Source: Selenomonadaceae bacterium (GTDB taxonomy: Bacteria; Bacillota; Negativicutes; Selenomonadales; Selenomonadaceae). Taken from it: DNA of 9,312 bases. Shown in pieces: positions 1 to 6,315 of this stretch. A program made the translations under genes and the position numbers. Location: contig JAFTEG010000214.1 in the NCBI GenBank assembly GCA_017453765.1, forward strand, positions 1 through 9,312, in the 5' to 3' direction. The notes below the pieces were generated by a model that was given only the letters and a program-made list of their open reading frames with translations, searched no databases and had not been told where the DNA came from. Every line of letters begins with the position of its first letter. Within the stretch, counting starts at the first letter, position 1.

Positions 1-406
1 GCACGTTCACCCTTTCCATAGTTACGGCGTACGAAACGGCAACTTCCTCTGTCAGCGCGTCCAAATTTTGATTGGCGTCATTGTCAACATGAACAGCGGC
101 GTTAGCATGCAAAATTTTTTCACGAAGTTTTTCGGCGGAAATTTTTGCAGGATAAAGGCTTAAATCAGCGGTGTAAGTGTCACCTGCGCGAAGGGTTGAA
201 TTAAGGTTTAAAATGTCCCGCGCAGATAAAATAATTTCGTCGCCGTCAGAAAGTCTAGCCGTCCAATATTCCGGCGTCGCACGCTCGTCAGTAAGTTCGA
301 TAGCCGCAGAAACAGTATTGCTCATAAAAATTACCACCGCCATTAAAAATAAAATTACGTTTAACCTCAAAGCTACGTTTAATCTCGAAACTAAATTTAA
401 TCTCAA
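1..406 (-). CDS. Exported protein, probable NlpC/P60-SH3 family peptidase (N-terminal part, cut by window edge)
   Basis: This is the first 135 codons of a gene that runs off the left edge. I chose a TTG start at 404-406 because a GAGG Shine-Dalgarno lies 8 nt upstream; the first in-frame ATG (341-343) has no such site and would remove the basic n-region. The N-terminus is a signal peptide: a basic stretch with three Arg-Leu-Asn repeats (residues 2-16), a hydrophobic core (17-28) and a likely cleavage site around Val32-Ser-Ala34. The mature part begins with a TPEYWTARL segment (44-52), then ILSARDILNLNS (59-70), and reaches VSYAVTMERVNV near the cut. From memory this matches the N-terminal stabilising segment that precedes the SH3b and NlpC/P60 domains of YkfC-like gamma-D-glutamyl endopeptidases. 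The catalytic domain lies outside the window, so the assignment is moderate. It would act on peptidoglycan peptides outside the membrane, which fits its wall-related neighbours. Confidence 0.6.
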   Translation of the reverse strand, partial: MRLNLVSRLNVALRLNVILFLMAVVIFMSNTVSAAIELTDERATPEYWTARLSDGDEIILSARDILNLNSTLRAGDTYTADLSLYPAKISAEKLREKILHANAAVHVDNDANQNLDALTEEVAVSYAVTMERVNV

Positions 407-418
407 AATTTTAACCTC
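353..418 (-). repeat. 18-bp tandem repeat spanning the RBS and signal-peptide n-region
   Basis: Units at 353-370, 371-388 and 389-406, plus a partial one at 407-418, share a core which on the minus strand reads GAGRTTAAA. The period of 18 bp equals six codons, so the repeat encodes Arg-Leu-Asn three times in the basic n-region. The outermost partial unit supplies the GAGG ribosome binding site. The units are degenerate rather than identical. Confidence 0.7.
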
Positions 419-432
419 ACAAATTTCAGCAC

Positions 433-461
433 AAAAAAAAGCACGTCAACTTTCAACGCGC
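433..461 (-). terminator. Intrinsic terminator after the two hypothetical genes
   Basis: Read on the minus strand, a GCGCGTT / GGCGTGC-like 7-bp stem (461-441, with two G-T wobbles and a 7-nt loop) is followed at once by eight T residues (440-433). It sits 20 nt downstream of the stop codon of the 481-837 gene. The gene starting at 406 therefore probably needs readthrough or a promoter overlapping this site. Confidence 0.7.
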
Positions 462-480
462 TAAAAGTCATTCGTACAAA

Positions 481-837
481 TTATAATTCGGTTTTATATT
501 CATCTTCAAAAATTTTTGTAAGCCGCGCCTTGCCGCCTTTAATGCCGGACTGCTCGACAATTTTCAGCATTGACTTTGTACCGGCGTGAATATCGAATTT
601 TATGTTGCCGATTGTGAACGCCGAAATTCTTATGAGGTTGGACGAAGAAATATTAATGTCAAAAGCCGTCTTGCTCAAAAGTTCATGTACAATATCCATA
701 AGCCCTTGAATTTTTACTTTGTCTTCGTCGGTAAGTCTAAGCCGTGAGTCACGCGCCTGCTTGTAGGGTAAAACCACTTTTCGGCAAGTCGCCCTGCGTT
801 TCAAAAGTTCAAGCAACAATGAAATATTTTTAGCCAT
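481..837 (-). CDS. Hypothetical protein, 118 aa, coupled to the upstream gene
   Basis: I do not recognise this family. The ATG at 835-837 is preferred over a GTG at 844-846 because a GAGGTGG Shine-Dalgarno ends 5 nt before it and overlaps the TGA of the preceding gene, so translation of the pair is probably coupled. The product is small and basic at the N-terminus (KRRATCRK near residues 13-20), has a charged helical middle (LTDEDKVKIQGLMDIVHELL) and then a run with beta-like alternation. There is no signal peptide or membrane segment, so it is probably cytoplasmic. It appears to share transcription with the 848-1399 gene and is followed by an intrinsic terminator. No function can be assigned from sequence alone. 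Confidence 0.75.
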   Translation of the reverse strand: MAKNISLLLELLKRRATCRKVVLPYKQARDSRLRLTDEDKVKIQGLMDIVHELLSKTAFDINISSSNLIRISAFTIGNIKFDIHAGTKSMLKIVEQSGIKGGKARLTKIFEDEYKTEL

Positions 838-847
838 TGCCGCCACC

Positions 848-1399
848 TCAATCTTTTTGGTGAAGGAAGAAAGCTTTACCCGCCGCAGATTCGAGTTGCA
901 AGGGACTGTTTTCGTTCAGACGCCCGCCGTTATTTACCATGAACGCAACCGCCTTGCACCAATCGCGCATCATACCTTCATCAAAACCGAGACAGTATGC
1001 CAAATCGACAATGTTTGAAAGTTCGCCGTTATAAACTTCATCGCAGACAGACGCGCCGAAGAGCAACCAGAAAATCAGGCGGTAGAACTCATTAAAATTC
1101 TTTTCGCCGTTTTTATTTTTCATGTCGCGATAAATATTTATCAAACCTATTTCGTCAACTTTTTCCAAAGGTCCGGTTTTGCCCGGCGTGAAAATATTCG
1201 CCATAATCGCAATATAAGCGTCGGAAGTGTAATTGACAAACTGCGCCGCCGCAAAAGTTTTGTACTTCGCACTTGCGCCGCCAAACATAAAAATACTGCC
1301 CGAACGTCCCGCCAAGTAGTTATCAGTGTCTTGCACCAATGCGCGGAACTTAGTTAAACGCATATCGCCCGAGCTGCTTGCATCTTGCCGAATGGACAT
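848..1399 (-). CDS. Hypothetical protein, 183 aa
   Basis: I do not recognise this family. The ATG at 1397-1399 has a GGAGGT Shine-Dalgarno 8 nt upstream, and a probable promoter sits about 40 bp further up, so expression is well supported. The protein has a polar N-terminus (residues 1-13), a Gly/Ser/Ala-rich region (30-50), an aromatic hydrophobic helix (FYRLIFWLLFGASVCDEVY, 105-123) that looks more like a buried core helix than a membrane span, and an acidic-to-hydrophobic C-terminal half. It has no secretion signal. Its stop codon overlaps the ribosome binding site of the next gene, so the two probably form a co-translated pair whose products may work together. Codon use and AT content do not differ from those of the neighbours. 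Confidence 0.8.
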   Translation of the reverse strand: MSIRQDASSSGDMRLTKFRALVQDTDNYLAGRSGSIFMFGGASAKYKTFAAAQFVNYTSDAYIAIMANIFTPGKTGPLEKVDEIGLINIYRDMKNKNGEKNFNEFYRLIFWLLFGASVCDEVYNGELSNIVDLAYCLGFDEGMMRDWCKAVAFMVNNGGRLNENSPLQLESAAGKAFFLHQKD

Positions 1400-1439
1400 A
1401 CAAAAATACCTCCAAAACTAATTCGTTTAAACTGGAAAT

Positions 1440-1468
1440 ATTTTATCAGATTTAACTTTTACATTCAA
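1440..1468 (-). promoter_or_regulatory. Probable sigma-70 type promoter for the two hypothetical genes
   Basis: On the minus strand, TTGAAT (1468-1463) and TAAAAT (1445-1440) are separated by exactly 17 bp. This predicts a transcript start near 1433, about 34 nt before the ATG at 1399. It would let the 1399-481 pair be expressed independently of the glycosyltransferase upstream. Confidence 0.55.
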
Positions 1469-1491
1469 GCAATTTTTTTCGCAGGTTAAGG

Positions 1492-2589
1492 CTACGAGTT
1501 TTCAGCAGGCGCAGAAAGTTTCGCTTGAAGATTTTCAATTTGCTTTTTCAAATTAGCAATCTCCGCGTTTTTAGCTTCCAAAAGATTTTGGTTATAAGTC
1601 GTTATCGTGAAGAAGTACGAATACAGCGCCACTTGATCCGCAGGATTTACGGCGAAAAAGTTTCGGCGGTACAGTTCATAAATTTGAAAAGGTTGCAACT
1701 TGTCATAGTTATACGCCGCGTCACGAATCGTCTGCAGTCTGCCTTGCACGTACCAATCCACAAAGGCGTAGCGTACGGCGGGATTTTTCATGACAAATTC
1801 GGTTTTCTCCATAACCTTATCCATTGCCTTCATGGAGCCGATAAGGTTAGACGTCATCTCGAACGCATCACGTCCCTTGTGCGAAAGTGAACCTTTTCTG
1901 ATTCGGTAGCAGTAAACAACTTCAGGTACGCGTACATAAAGTTTGGCGCGCAGAAGTGCATGGAAATTTAAAACCAAATCTTCCCATGCCGTTATCAGCG
2001 GGAATTGGATATTATTTTTTACAAGGAAGTCGCGGCGGAAAAGTTTATTAATGCCCCACCACAACGTGCGGTAGTTTATAAACCTTACAATGCGTTCACC
2101 GATATTTTCGGGCTCAAGCGTAATTTGCTCGACATAAGGTCCCTGCTGAAAAGACGTGACGCCGAGAGGTTTATTTTCTTCGTCGAAGGCGTAATATCTT
2201 TCGGCGTGAACAACTTCCGCGTTTGTAGCTTCTGCAACTTTGTAAAAATATTCAAGTGCGCTGGGGTGATAAAAATCGTCACTGTCTAAGAAGGCGATAT
2301 ACTTTCCGCGTGCACTTCCCATAGCGGTATTTCGCGGCAGACCGGGAAAGCCGCTGTTTTTTTTCAGACGAATCAGTTTAAGTCTGCCTTCAAACTTCGG
2401 CGCCAATTCCGCAACAATTTTAGCGGAATTATCGGTGCTGCAATCGTCAGCCACGATAACTTCAAAGTCCTGCATTGTCTGTGCCAAGAGACTTTCAAGA
2501 CATTGCGCGATATATTTTTCCGTGTTGTAAAGCGCTATGACAACGGAAATTGCCGGAGCGCCGGATTTTTTATCAGATTTTTTTGCCAT
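1492..2589 (-). CDS. Family 2 glycosyltransferase (GT-A fold) with C-terminal coiled coil
   Basis: A 365-residue GT2 enzyme that should transfer a sugar from a nucleotide-sugar donor during synthesis of a surface or wall glycan; donor and acceptor cannot be read from sequence. The N-terminal nucleotide-binding strand ISVVIALYNTEKYI (14-27) leads to the donor-binding VADDCSTDNS (46-55) and the metal-binding FLDSDD (100-105). A WED motif at 202-204 is where GT2 enzymes usually carry the acidic residue near the acceptor. There is no membrane span, so it is cytoplasmic or peripheral. The last ~33 residues (NQNLLEAKNAEIANLKKQ and onward) form a short heptad-like coiled coil, possibly for oligomerisation or partner docking. 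The ATG has an AAGGA site 7 nt upstream. It lies 67 nt behind the LCP gene with repeat locus A between them, suggesting co-transcription. Confidence 0.93.
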   Translation of the reverse strand: MAKKSDKKSGAPAISVVIALYNTEKYIAQCLESLLAQTMQDFEVIVADDCSTDNSAKIVAELAPKFEGRLKLIRLKKNSGFPGLPRNTAMGSARGKYIAFLDSDDFYHPSALEYFYKVAEATNAEVVHAERYYAFDEENKPLGVTSFQQGPYVEQITLEPENIGERIVRFINYRTLWWGINKLFRRDFLVKNNIQFPLITAWEDLVLNFHALLRAKLYVRVPEVVYCYRIRKGSLSHKGRDAFEMTSNLIGSMKAMDKVMEKTEFVMKNPAVRYAFVDWYVQGRLQTIRDAAYNYDKLQPFQIYELYRRNFFAVNPADQVALYSYFFTITTYNQNLLEAKNAEIANLKKQIENLQAKLSAPAENS

Positions 2590-2604
2590 GAATTTTTCCT
2601 TTCT

Positions 2605-2663
2605 TAGTGAAGAGTGAAGAGTGAGGAGTGAGTAGAAATTTTTTAATTCTTAATTCTTAATTC
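2605..2663 (-). repeat. Heptamer repeat locus A (between LCP and GT2 genes)
   Basis: On the plus strand, four 7-mers of type KAGTGAR run without gaps from 2605 to 2632, and three identical TTAATTC units run from 2643 to 2663. Read with the genes (minus), the order is TAAGAAT units beginning exactly at the LCP stop codon (2659-2657), an A/T-rich spacer, then TCACTCC/TCACTCT units, ending in a purine-rich AAGAAAGG close to the GT2 ribosome binding site. The order matches locus C. Confidence 0.85.
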
Positions 2664-4213
2664 CTTCGCGCCGGCGTGTTAAAGGGATCATAGGTAATAT
2701 TTTCACCTTGATAACTGTCGGAAGTTCGGCGGTCATCATAAACGCGGCTGTCGGAATCAGTGCGATTTTCTGAATAACTTCTGTCGTCATACCTACGTGA
2801 CGCAGAATCATCAAGCCTGCGCGACGTAGTGTCAGCAGGACGATAATCGCTCGGATAATTTTCACCGCGTCGGTAGTTATCGGAAGTCGAACTTTCGCGG
2901 CGGTCGTCGTACGTACGATTTTCAGAAGAACTTCTCTCATCATACCTGCGCGACGTAGTGTCATCACTGCGATTATCGGCATTGTAACGGTCATCAGAAT
3001 TACGGCGGTCATCAGAATTACGGCGGTCATCAGCGGTAGTTCGACTTTCAGACGTTGAATAGCGGTCATCATCAGAAGTCGAATCACTGCGGCTGTTGTA
3101 ACTTTCGCGTGAATCAAAAGAACTTCTGCGCCGTGAATCGCTGTCCGTGCGTCTTGCCGAACCGATATTGTCAGCGCCTTCGGGAATTTCAACCGCGCTG
3201 TCGGGAATTGAATCGCTGTATTCATGGGCGTCCCTTTCAAAGCGGCGGCGCATATTTGAATCAACGGAAACGCCTAGTCCTTCCGCCATTGCGTAGCGAA
3301 TCTCGTCAACGTAGGGAATCCAGTAACTTATTTCGTCAATGTACAGAGGGTAGCCCGGTACCATGTCGGTGTAGAGACCGTTAGCCTGCGCGGCTTTAAG
3401 AGCGCCTGCAAGTCCCAAAAGTTCGCGGAAAGACATATCAGTATCGACGGCGTACATGACTTCACGAATAATTTCAGGTATACGCGGAATAATTTCAGGC
3501 GACGTAATTTTATCAAGGCACGCTGTCATAAATTGTTGCTGACGTTGCACCCTGCCGATATCGCCTTCCGAATCGCGGTAACGTACGTAAGTGACGGCGG
3601 TTTTACCGTCCATATGCTGTCTGCCGGGATAAAGGTCAATTACAAGCCCGCCGTCGTCGTCCCAGGGATCTTCGTAGTACATACGTTTCGGCACGTAGAT
3701 ATCCACGCCGCCTATCGCGTCTATTATTTTCACGAAACTGCGGACGTTTACGATTATGTAATGGTCAATGTCAATGCCGAGAAAATTTTCAACGGTAATT
3801 TCGGTAAGCGGTTCACCGCCGTAAGCATACGCGGCATTTATTTTGTCAAAACCGTAGCCGTAAATTCTGACGCGCGTGTCACGCGGGATTGACAAAAGAG
3901 ACGCTTGGTCTAACTTAGGGTCAACCGTTGCCACCATGAGAGTATCAGAGCGTCCAACGTCGTCGTGACGAATATCGACGCCCATAATTAAAATTGTCGC
4001 CTTATCTGTTGCCTTTATCAATTCTTCGCTTTTATTTTCGCGTTGCCTTTCAATCACGGTCACGGGAGTTTTTTTCTTGCCGTCAAAAATGCTTGACGAG
4101 GCGAACATAGCTCCGGCAACTGCGGAAGTTACAAAGCATACTACGAGAAAGATAAAAAGTACAAGCCGACTCTTTGAACGAGTTCGACGCGGCGGCAAAT
4201 TTGAATTTTCCAA
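2657..4213 (-). CDS. LytR-CpsA-Psr (LCP) family glycopolymer ligase with long disordered tail
   Basis: An LCP protein of 518 residues. These enzymes sit in the membrane facing outward and transfer undecaprenyl-linked glycopolymers onto peptidoglycan or other acceptors. A basic cytoplasmic start (PPRRTRSKSR) precedes one membrane segment (17-36). The LCP domain spans about 72-260: GRSDTLMVATVDP (87-99), LSIPRDTRVRI (107-117), KINAAYAYGG (124-133), IDAIGGVDIYVP (164-175) and YVRYRDSEGDIGRVQRQQQF (209-228). The polyprenyl-phosphate and metal-binding Asp/Arg residues (Asp90, Arg111, Asp112, Arg211, Arg221) are present. From about 352 the protein becomes a repetitive tail rich in Arg, Ser, Asp, Tyr and Asn, which is unusual. 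The start is TTG with AAAGGGA about 8 nt upstream; the nearby ATGs are out of frame. It is flanked by a glucosaminidase and a glycosyltransferase, consistent with wall-glycan assembly. Confidence 0.93.
   Translation of the reverse strand: MENSNLPPRRTRSKSRLVLFIFLVVCFVTSAVAGAMFASSSIFDGKKKTPVTVIERQRENKSEELIKATDKATILIMGVDIRHDDVGRSDTLMVATVDPKLDQASLLSIPRDTRVRIYGYGFDKINAAYAYGGEPLTEITVENFLGIDIDHYIIVNVRSFVKIIDAIGGVDIYVPKRMYYEDPWDDDGGLVIDLYPGRQHMDGKTAVTYVRYRDSEGDIGRVQRQQQFMTACLDKITSPEIIPRIPEIIREVMYAVDTDMSFRELLGLAGALKAAQANGLYTDMVPGYPLYIDEISYWIPYVDEIRYAMAEGLGVSVDSNMRRRFERDAHEYSDSIPDSAVEIPEGADNIGSARRTDSDSRRRSSFDSRESYNSRSDSTSDDDRYSTSESRTTADDRRNSDDRRNSDDRYNADNRSDDTTSRRYDERSSSENRTYDDRRESSTSDNYRRGENYPSDYRPADTTSRRLDDSASRRYDDRSYSENRTDSDSRVYDDRRTSDSYQGENITYDPFNTPARRN
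2991..3026 (-). repeat. Two perfect 18-bp repeats in the LCP tail coding sequence
   Basis: The 18-mer at 2991-3008 is repeated exactly at 3009-3026, and the first part of a third copy follows. It encodes Asp-Asp-Arg-Arg-Asn-Ser twice. More diverged duplications (segments coding for DTTSRRxD) occur around 2812-2837 and 2940-2966, so the tail seems to have grown by local tandem duplication. Confidence 0.85.
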
Positions 4214-4230
4214 TGCATCATCCCTTTCGG

Positions 4231-4301
4231 TTGGGTGTTAGGGGCTAGGTGTTAGGTGTTAGACTAGAACCTAAACCCTAATCCCTAAAACCTAACACCT
4301 A
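4231..4301 (-). repeat. Heptamer repeat locus B, forming a long inverted repeat
   Basis: Read with the genes, five TAGGNNN units (4301-4267) are followed by a 5-nt spacer and four units of type TAACACC (4261-4234). The first TAG is the stop codon of the glucosaminidase gene. Positions 4246-4262 and 4285-4301 are complementary at 16 of 17 positions, with a 22-nt gap between them, so the transcript can fold into a strong hairpin. No T-tract follows, so a classical terminator is not indicated. The locus fills nearly the whole gap before the LCP ribosome binding site. Confidence 0.9.
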
Positions 4302-5489
4302 TTTCACGCAGGCTTTAAGTTTTGCGTAGTTTTCATTTACAATGGCATTCGTCGTGTTAATCTTCGCGGCAATTTGAATATCCTGCCACGCCTCGTTGTA
4401 CATACCCTGTCTGAAATGAGCAATGGCAATTTCATTCTGCGCGTCGACAAATCTGCTTTCAATCTCCAACGCACGCTTGAAATCACTAATCGCGCCGTTG
4501 TAATCGTTACGTGCAAGTTTCAATCTGCCGCGCTGATAATAACCCGTTTCAAATTTCGGCTTAATCTGTAAAATTTTGTTATAAGTTTGAATGGCGTCTG
4601 TAGATTTACCGTTTTTCTCCTGCGCCAATGCCAAATCCCAAAGTGCGTCGGGGTTATCGGGCAGAATGTTCACAGCCGCTTTAAAGTCAGCCTCCGCGCT
4701 TACAAAGTCTTTGTTGCCGTAATGAATCAAGCCGCTGAGTACGAAATTTGCCGCACGGTCTTCCGGCGTGTTACCTTCCCTTGCAACTTTAGCCATTGAT
4801 TCGTTGCCGCTGTACATTGCAAGCGCCTGTTGCCACAAGCCCAAAATATCCTGTCCGTAATTATGTCCCGGTGCCGCCCATACGCCGTTTAATCCCGTCC
4901 ACGTATGAATGTTGCCGAAAACGTCGCGGCGATTGTTTACAATGTGATCATAGCGCGGGTCGACGTTGGCAAGTTTTGTGGGACGCGTCGACGTGTAAAC
5001 CAAAAGGTGCTGAATGTGTGCACGTGCGCCAATTTGCGGCGTAGGGAAGTAGCCGCCTTTCACGCCGCCGCCGGTTGTGCCGAGACCGCAGAAATTATTT
5101 TGATCCGGCGTAACGTCACCGCCGTAATTCCACGTACCCGTTTCTTTAATCGCCTGACAAAGTGCGATATCCGGTCTAATGCCTTCCACCTTGCCTTCTT
5201 CGTAGTAGTAGCGTACCAAATCTTCAACCGAGCAATTAATTTTGGGATTGGGATTGCGCGCAAGAATAAATTTTACCATTTGCTCCTGAGTCGCAACGGG
5301 TTCACCGAAAATCGTAATGTCATTTGGATTTTCACGCATGATAATTTTCGGAATTTCTTTAGACGGCGACTCATTAAGTTGCGTTTGGCTTAAAAGCGCG
5401 TGATTAAATTCCACCGCCTCGACATTTTGAAAACCGATTAATGCTACCAGCATAAGCACGGTTAAAGCTAATTTCAAAAATTTTTTCAT
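4299..5489 (-). CDS. Secreted glucosaminidase-domain protein with C-terminal TPRs
   Basis: A 396-residue exported peptidoglycan hydrolase. The ATG at 5487-5489 is chosen over an upstream in-frame one (5547-5549) because GGAGG lies 7 nt before it and a Sec signal peptide starts there: MKKFLKLA, hydrophobic core to residue 20, likely cleavage after Val-Glu-Ala25. The glucosaminidase domain covers about 85-230, with CQAIKETGTWNYGG (111-124) carrying the probable catalytic Glu116, NNFCGLG (131-137), and a conserved YGQDILGLW near 211-219. It should cleave the N-acetylglucosaminyl bond of peptidoglycan glycan strands. Residues 245-381 form four TPR units of 34 residues (for example AEADFKAAVNILPDN, AISDFKRALEIE), an uncommon partner for this domain that suggests protein docking. 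It heads the minus-strand envelope block, behind a near-consensus promoter. Its TAG stop is the first unit of repeat locus B. Confidence 0.9.
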   Translation of the reverse strand: MKKFLKLALTVLMLVALIGFQNVEAVEFNHALLSQTQLNESPSKEIPKIIMRENPNDITIFGEPVATQEQMVKFILARNPNPKINCSVEDLVRYYYEEGKVEGIRPDIALCQAIKETGTWNYGGDVTPDQNNFCGLGTTGGGVKGGYFPTPQIGARAHIQHLLVYTSTRPTKLANVDPRYDHIVNNRRDVFGNIHTWTGLNGVWAAPGHNYGQDILGLWQQALAMYSGNESMAKVAREGNTPEDRAANFVLSGLIHYGNKDFVSAEADFKAAVNILPDNPDALWDLALAQEKNGKSTDAIQTYNKILQIKPKFETGYYQRGRLKLARNDYNGAISDFKRALEIESRFVDAQNEIAIAHFRQGMYNEAWQDIQIAAKINTTNAIVNENYAKLKACVK

Positions 5490-5537
5490 CGTCAATCCTC
5501 CGTATTCATAAAGGAAAAATTTTTCTTGCATAGAAGT

Positions 5538-5566
5538 ATTAGAAAACAAAATTTCAAATATGTCAA
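5538..5566 (-). promoter_or_regulatory. Near-consensus sigma-70 type promoter of the glucosaminidase gene
   Basis: On the minus strand, a perfect TTGACA (5566-5561) and TCTAAT (5543-5538) are spaced by 17 bp, giving a predicted start near 5531 and a leader of about 42 nt before the ATG at 5489. Since no other clear promoter precedes the LCP and GT2 genes, it probably serves all three. I found no equally good plus-strand promoter for the divergent isomerase gene. Confidence 0.75.
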
Positions 5567-5604
5567 CAGTTTATTGATAGATTAAAAGTTAAGGGGGCGT
5601 TTTT

Positions 5605-6066
5605 ATGAAAATTGCAATGGCGAACGATCATGCCGGTACGCAACTCAAAAACGAAATTAAAAAGTACCTTGAAAGTCAGGGACACGAGGTAAAAGATTTC
5701 GGCACGTACGACGAAGAAGGTTGCGACCTTTCGGACTTCGTTTATCCTGCGGCTCTTGCCGTTGCTAAGGGCGAATGCGATCGCGGCATTTTTGTTGACG
5801 GCGTAGGTTACGGCAGTGCGCTCATTGCCAATAAAATTTACGGCATTTATGCCGCCGTCTGCCAAGACCCTTTCTGCGCGCAACTTTCACGCGAACACAC
5901 CGATTCTAATGTACTTTGCATCGGCGGTAAAATTATCGGCGGCGCCATCGCTATGGAAATTGTTAAAACGTGGATGAAGACCGAACCTTTGACTGCGGAA
6001 AAATATCGTCGCCGCGTTCAAAAAGTTGCCGACATTAACAACAAACATTGCGTTCCCGTGAAATAA
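5605..6066 (+). CDS. RpiB/LacA/LacB family sugar-phosphate isomerase, variant active site
   Basis: A 153-residue protein that aligns along its whole length with RpiB-type ribose-5-phosphate isomerase, a cytoplasmic enzyme of the pentose phosphate pathway. Family signatures are the N-terminal MANDHAG (5-11), HEVKDFGTY (27-35), the loop FVDGVGYGSALIANK (63-77) and LSREHTDSNVLCIGG (94-108). Asp8, His9 and His98 match E. coli RpiB Asp9, His10 and His99. The catalytic-base cysteine of E. coli RpiB (Cys66) is replaced by Asp65, and the following Gly-Thr-Gly-Ile-Gly anion-binding loop reads Gly-Val-Gly-Tyr-Gly. Some relatives (LacA, actinobacterial RpiB) also lack this Cys, so activity is possible but substrate and mechanism are open. 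A GGGGG ribosome binding site sits 7 nt before the ATG. It is divergent from the envelope genes and is followed by its own terminator. Confidence 0.88.
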   Translation: MKIAMANDHAGTQLKNEIKKYLESQGHEVKDFGTYDEEGCDLSDFVYPAALAVAKGECDRGIFVDGVGYGSALIANKIYGIYAAVCQDPFCAQLSREHTDSNVLCIGGKIIGGAIAMEIVKTWMKTEPLTAEKYRRRVQKVADINNKHCVPVK

Positions 6067-6124
6067 TCTACGCAAAAATTTTAGCAAAATATTTTTCTAT
6101 GTCAATTAAATCAGATTAAAAATG

Positions 6125-6154
6125 CCGCCGAGTTTTTCGACGGAAATTTTTTTT
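6125..6154 (+). terminator. Intrinsic terminator after the isomerase gene
   Basis: A CCG-C-CGA / TCG-A-CGG stem (6125-6143, seven positions with one C-A mismatch and a GTTTT loop) is followed by AAA and then eight T residues (6147-6154). It lies about 60 nt after the isomerase stop codon and directly precedes repeat locus C, so hpf probably has its own promoter. Confidence 0.7.
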
Positions 6155-6155
6155 A

Positions 6156-6248
6156 TTAAGGATTAAGGATTACGGATTAAGAATGAAGAATCTAACTCTT
6201 AACTCCTCACTCCTAACTCCTCACTCCTAACTCCTAACCCCTAAAGAA
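6156..6248 (+). repeat. Heptamer repeat locus C (upstream of hpf)
   Basis: Five 7-mers of type TTAAGGA (6156-6190) are followed by a 2-nt spacer and seven 7-mers alternating between TAACTCC and TCACTCC, ending in TAACCCC (6193-6241), then TAAAGAA and GG. The register is unbroken through each half. Order and orientation relative to the flanking genes are the same as in locus A on the opposite strand. The remaining 6249-6300 stretch before hpf shows no clear promoter to me. Confidence 0.9.
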
Positions 6249-6315
6249 GGATTATTGCCAAATTTGCAGAATATTACCGACAAGATAAATGAAATATCGG
6301 AAGGGGTTGAATTTC

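Noticed and set aside
2650..3264. A 204-codon open frame overlapping the LCP tail on the same strand
   Set aside because: It is an alternate-frame shadow of the repetitive tail, with biased Ile/Thr/Met composition and no ribosome binding site; the LCP frame is continuous and coherent through its stop.
4231..4301. Locus B as a normal Rho-independent terminator
   Set aside because: The stem is long but AT-containing and not followed by a T-run in the gene direction.
4905..5393. A 162-codon open frame antisense to the glucosaminidase gene
   Set aside because: Shadow of a domain-bearing gene; Arg/Val/Ile-rich composition typical of antisense frames.
5490..5604. Plus-strand promoter for the isomerase gene
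   Set aside because: TTGATA at 5574-5579 has no -10 box at workable spacing; no convincing pair was found, although a ribosome binding site is clear.
6289..6315. Upstream ATG extending hpf by nine codons
   Set aside because: No ribosome binding site, and the added residues precede the conserved S30AE start; ATG 6316 has AGGGG at good distance.
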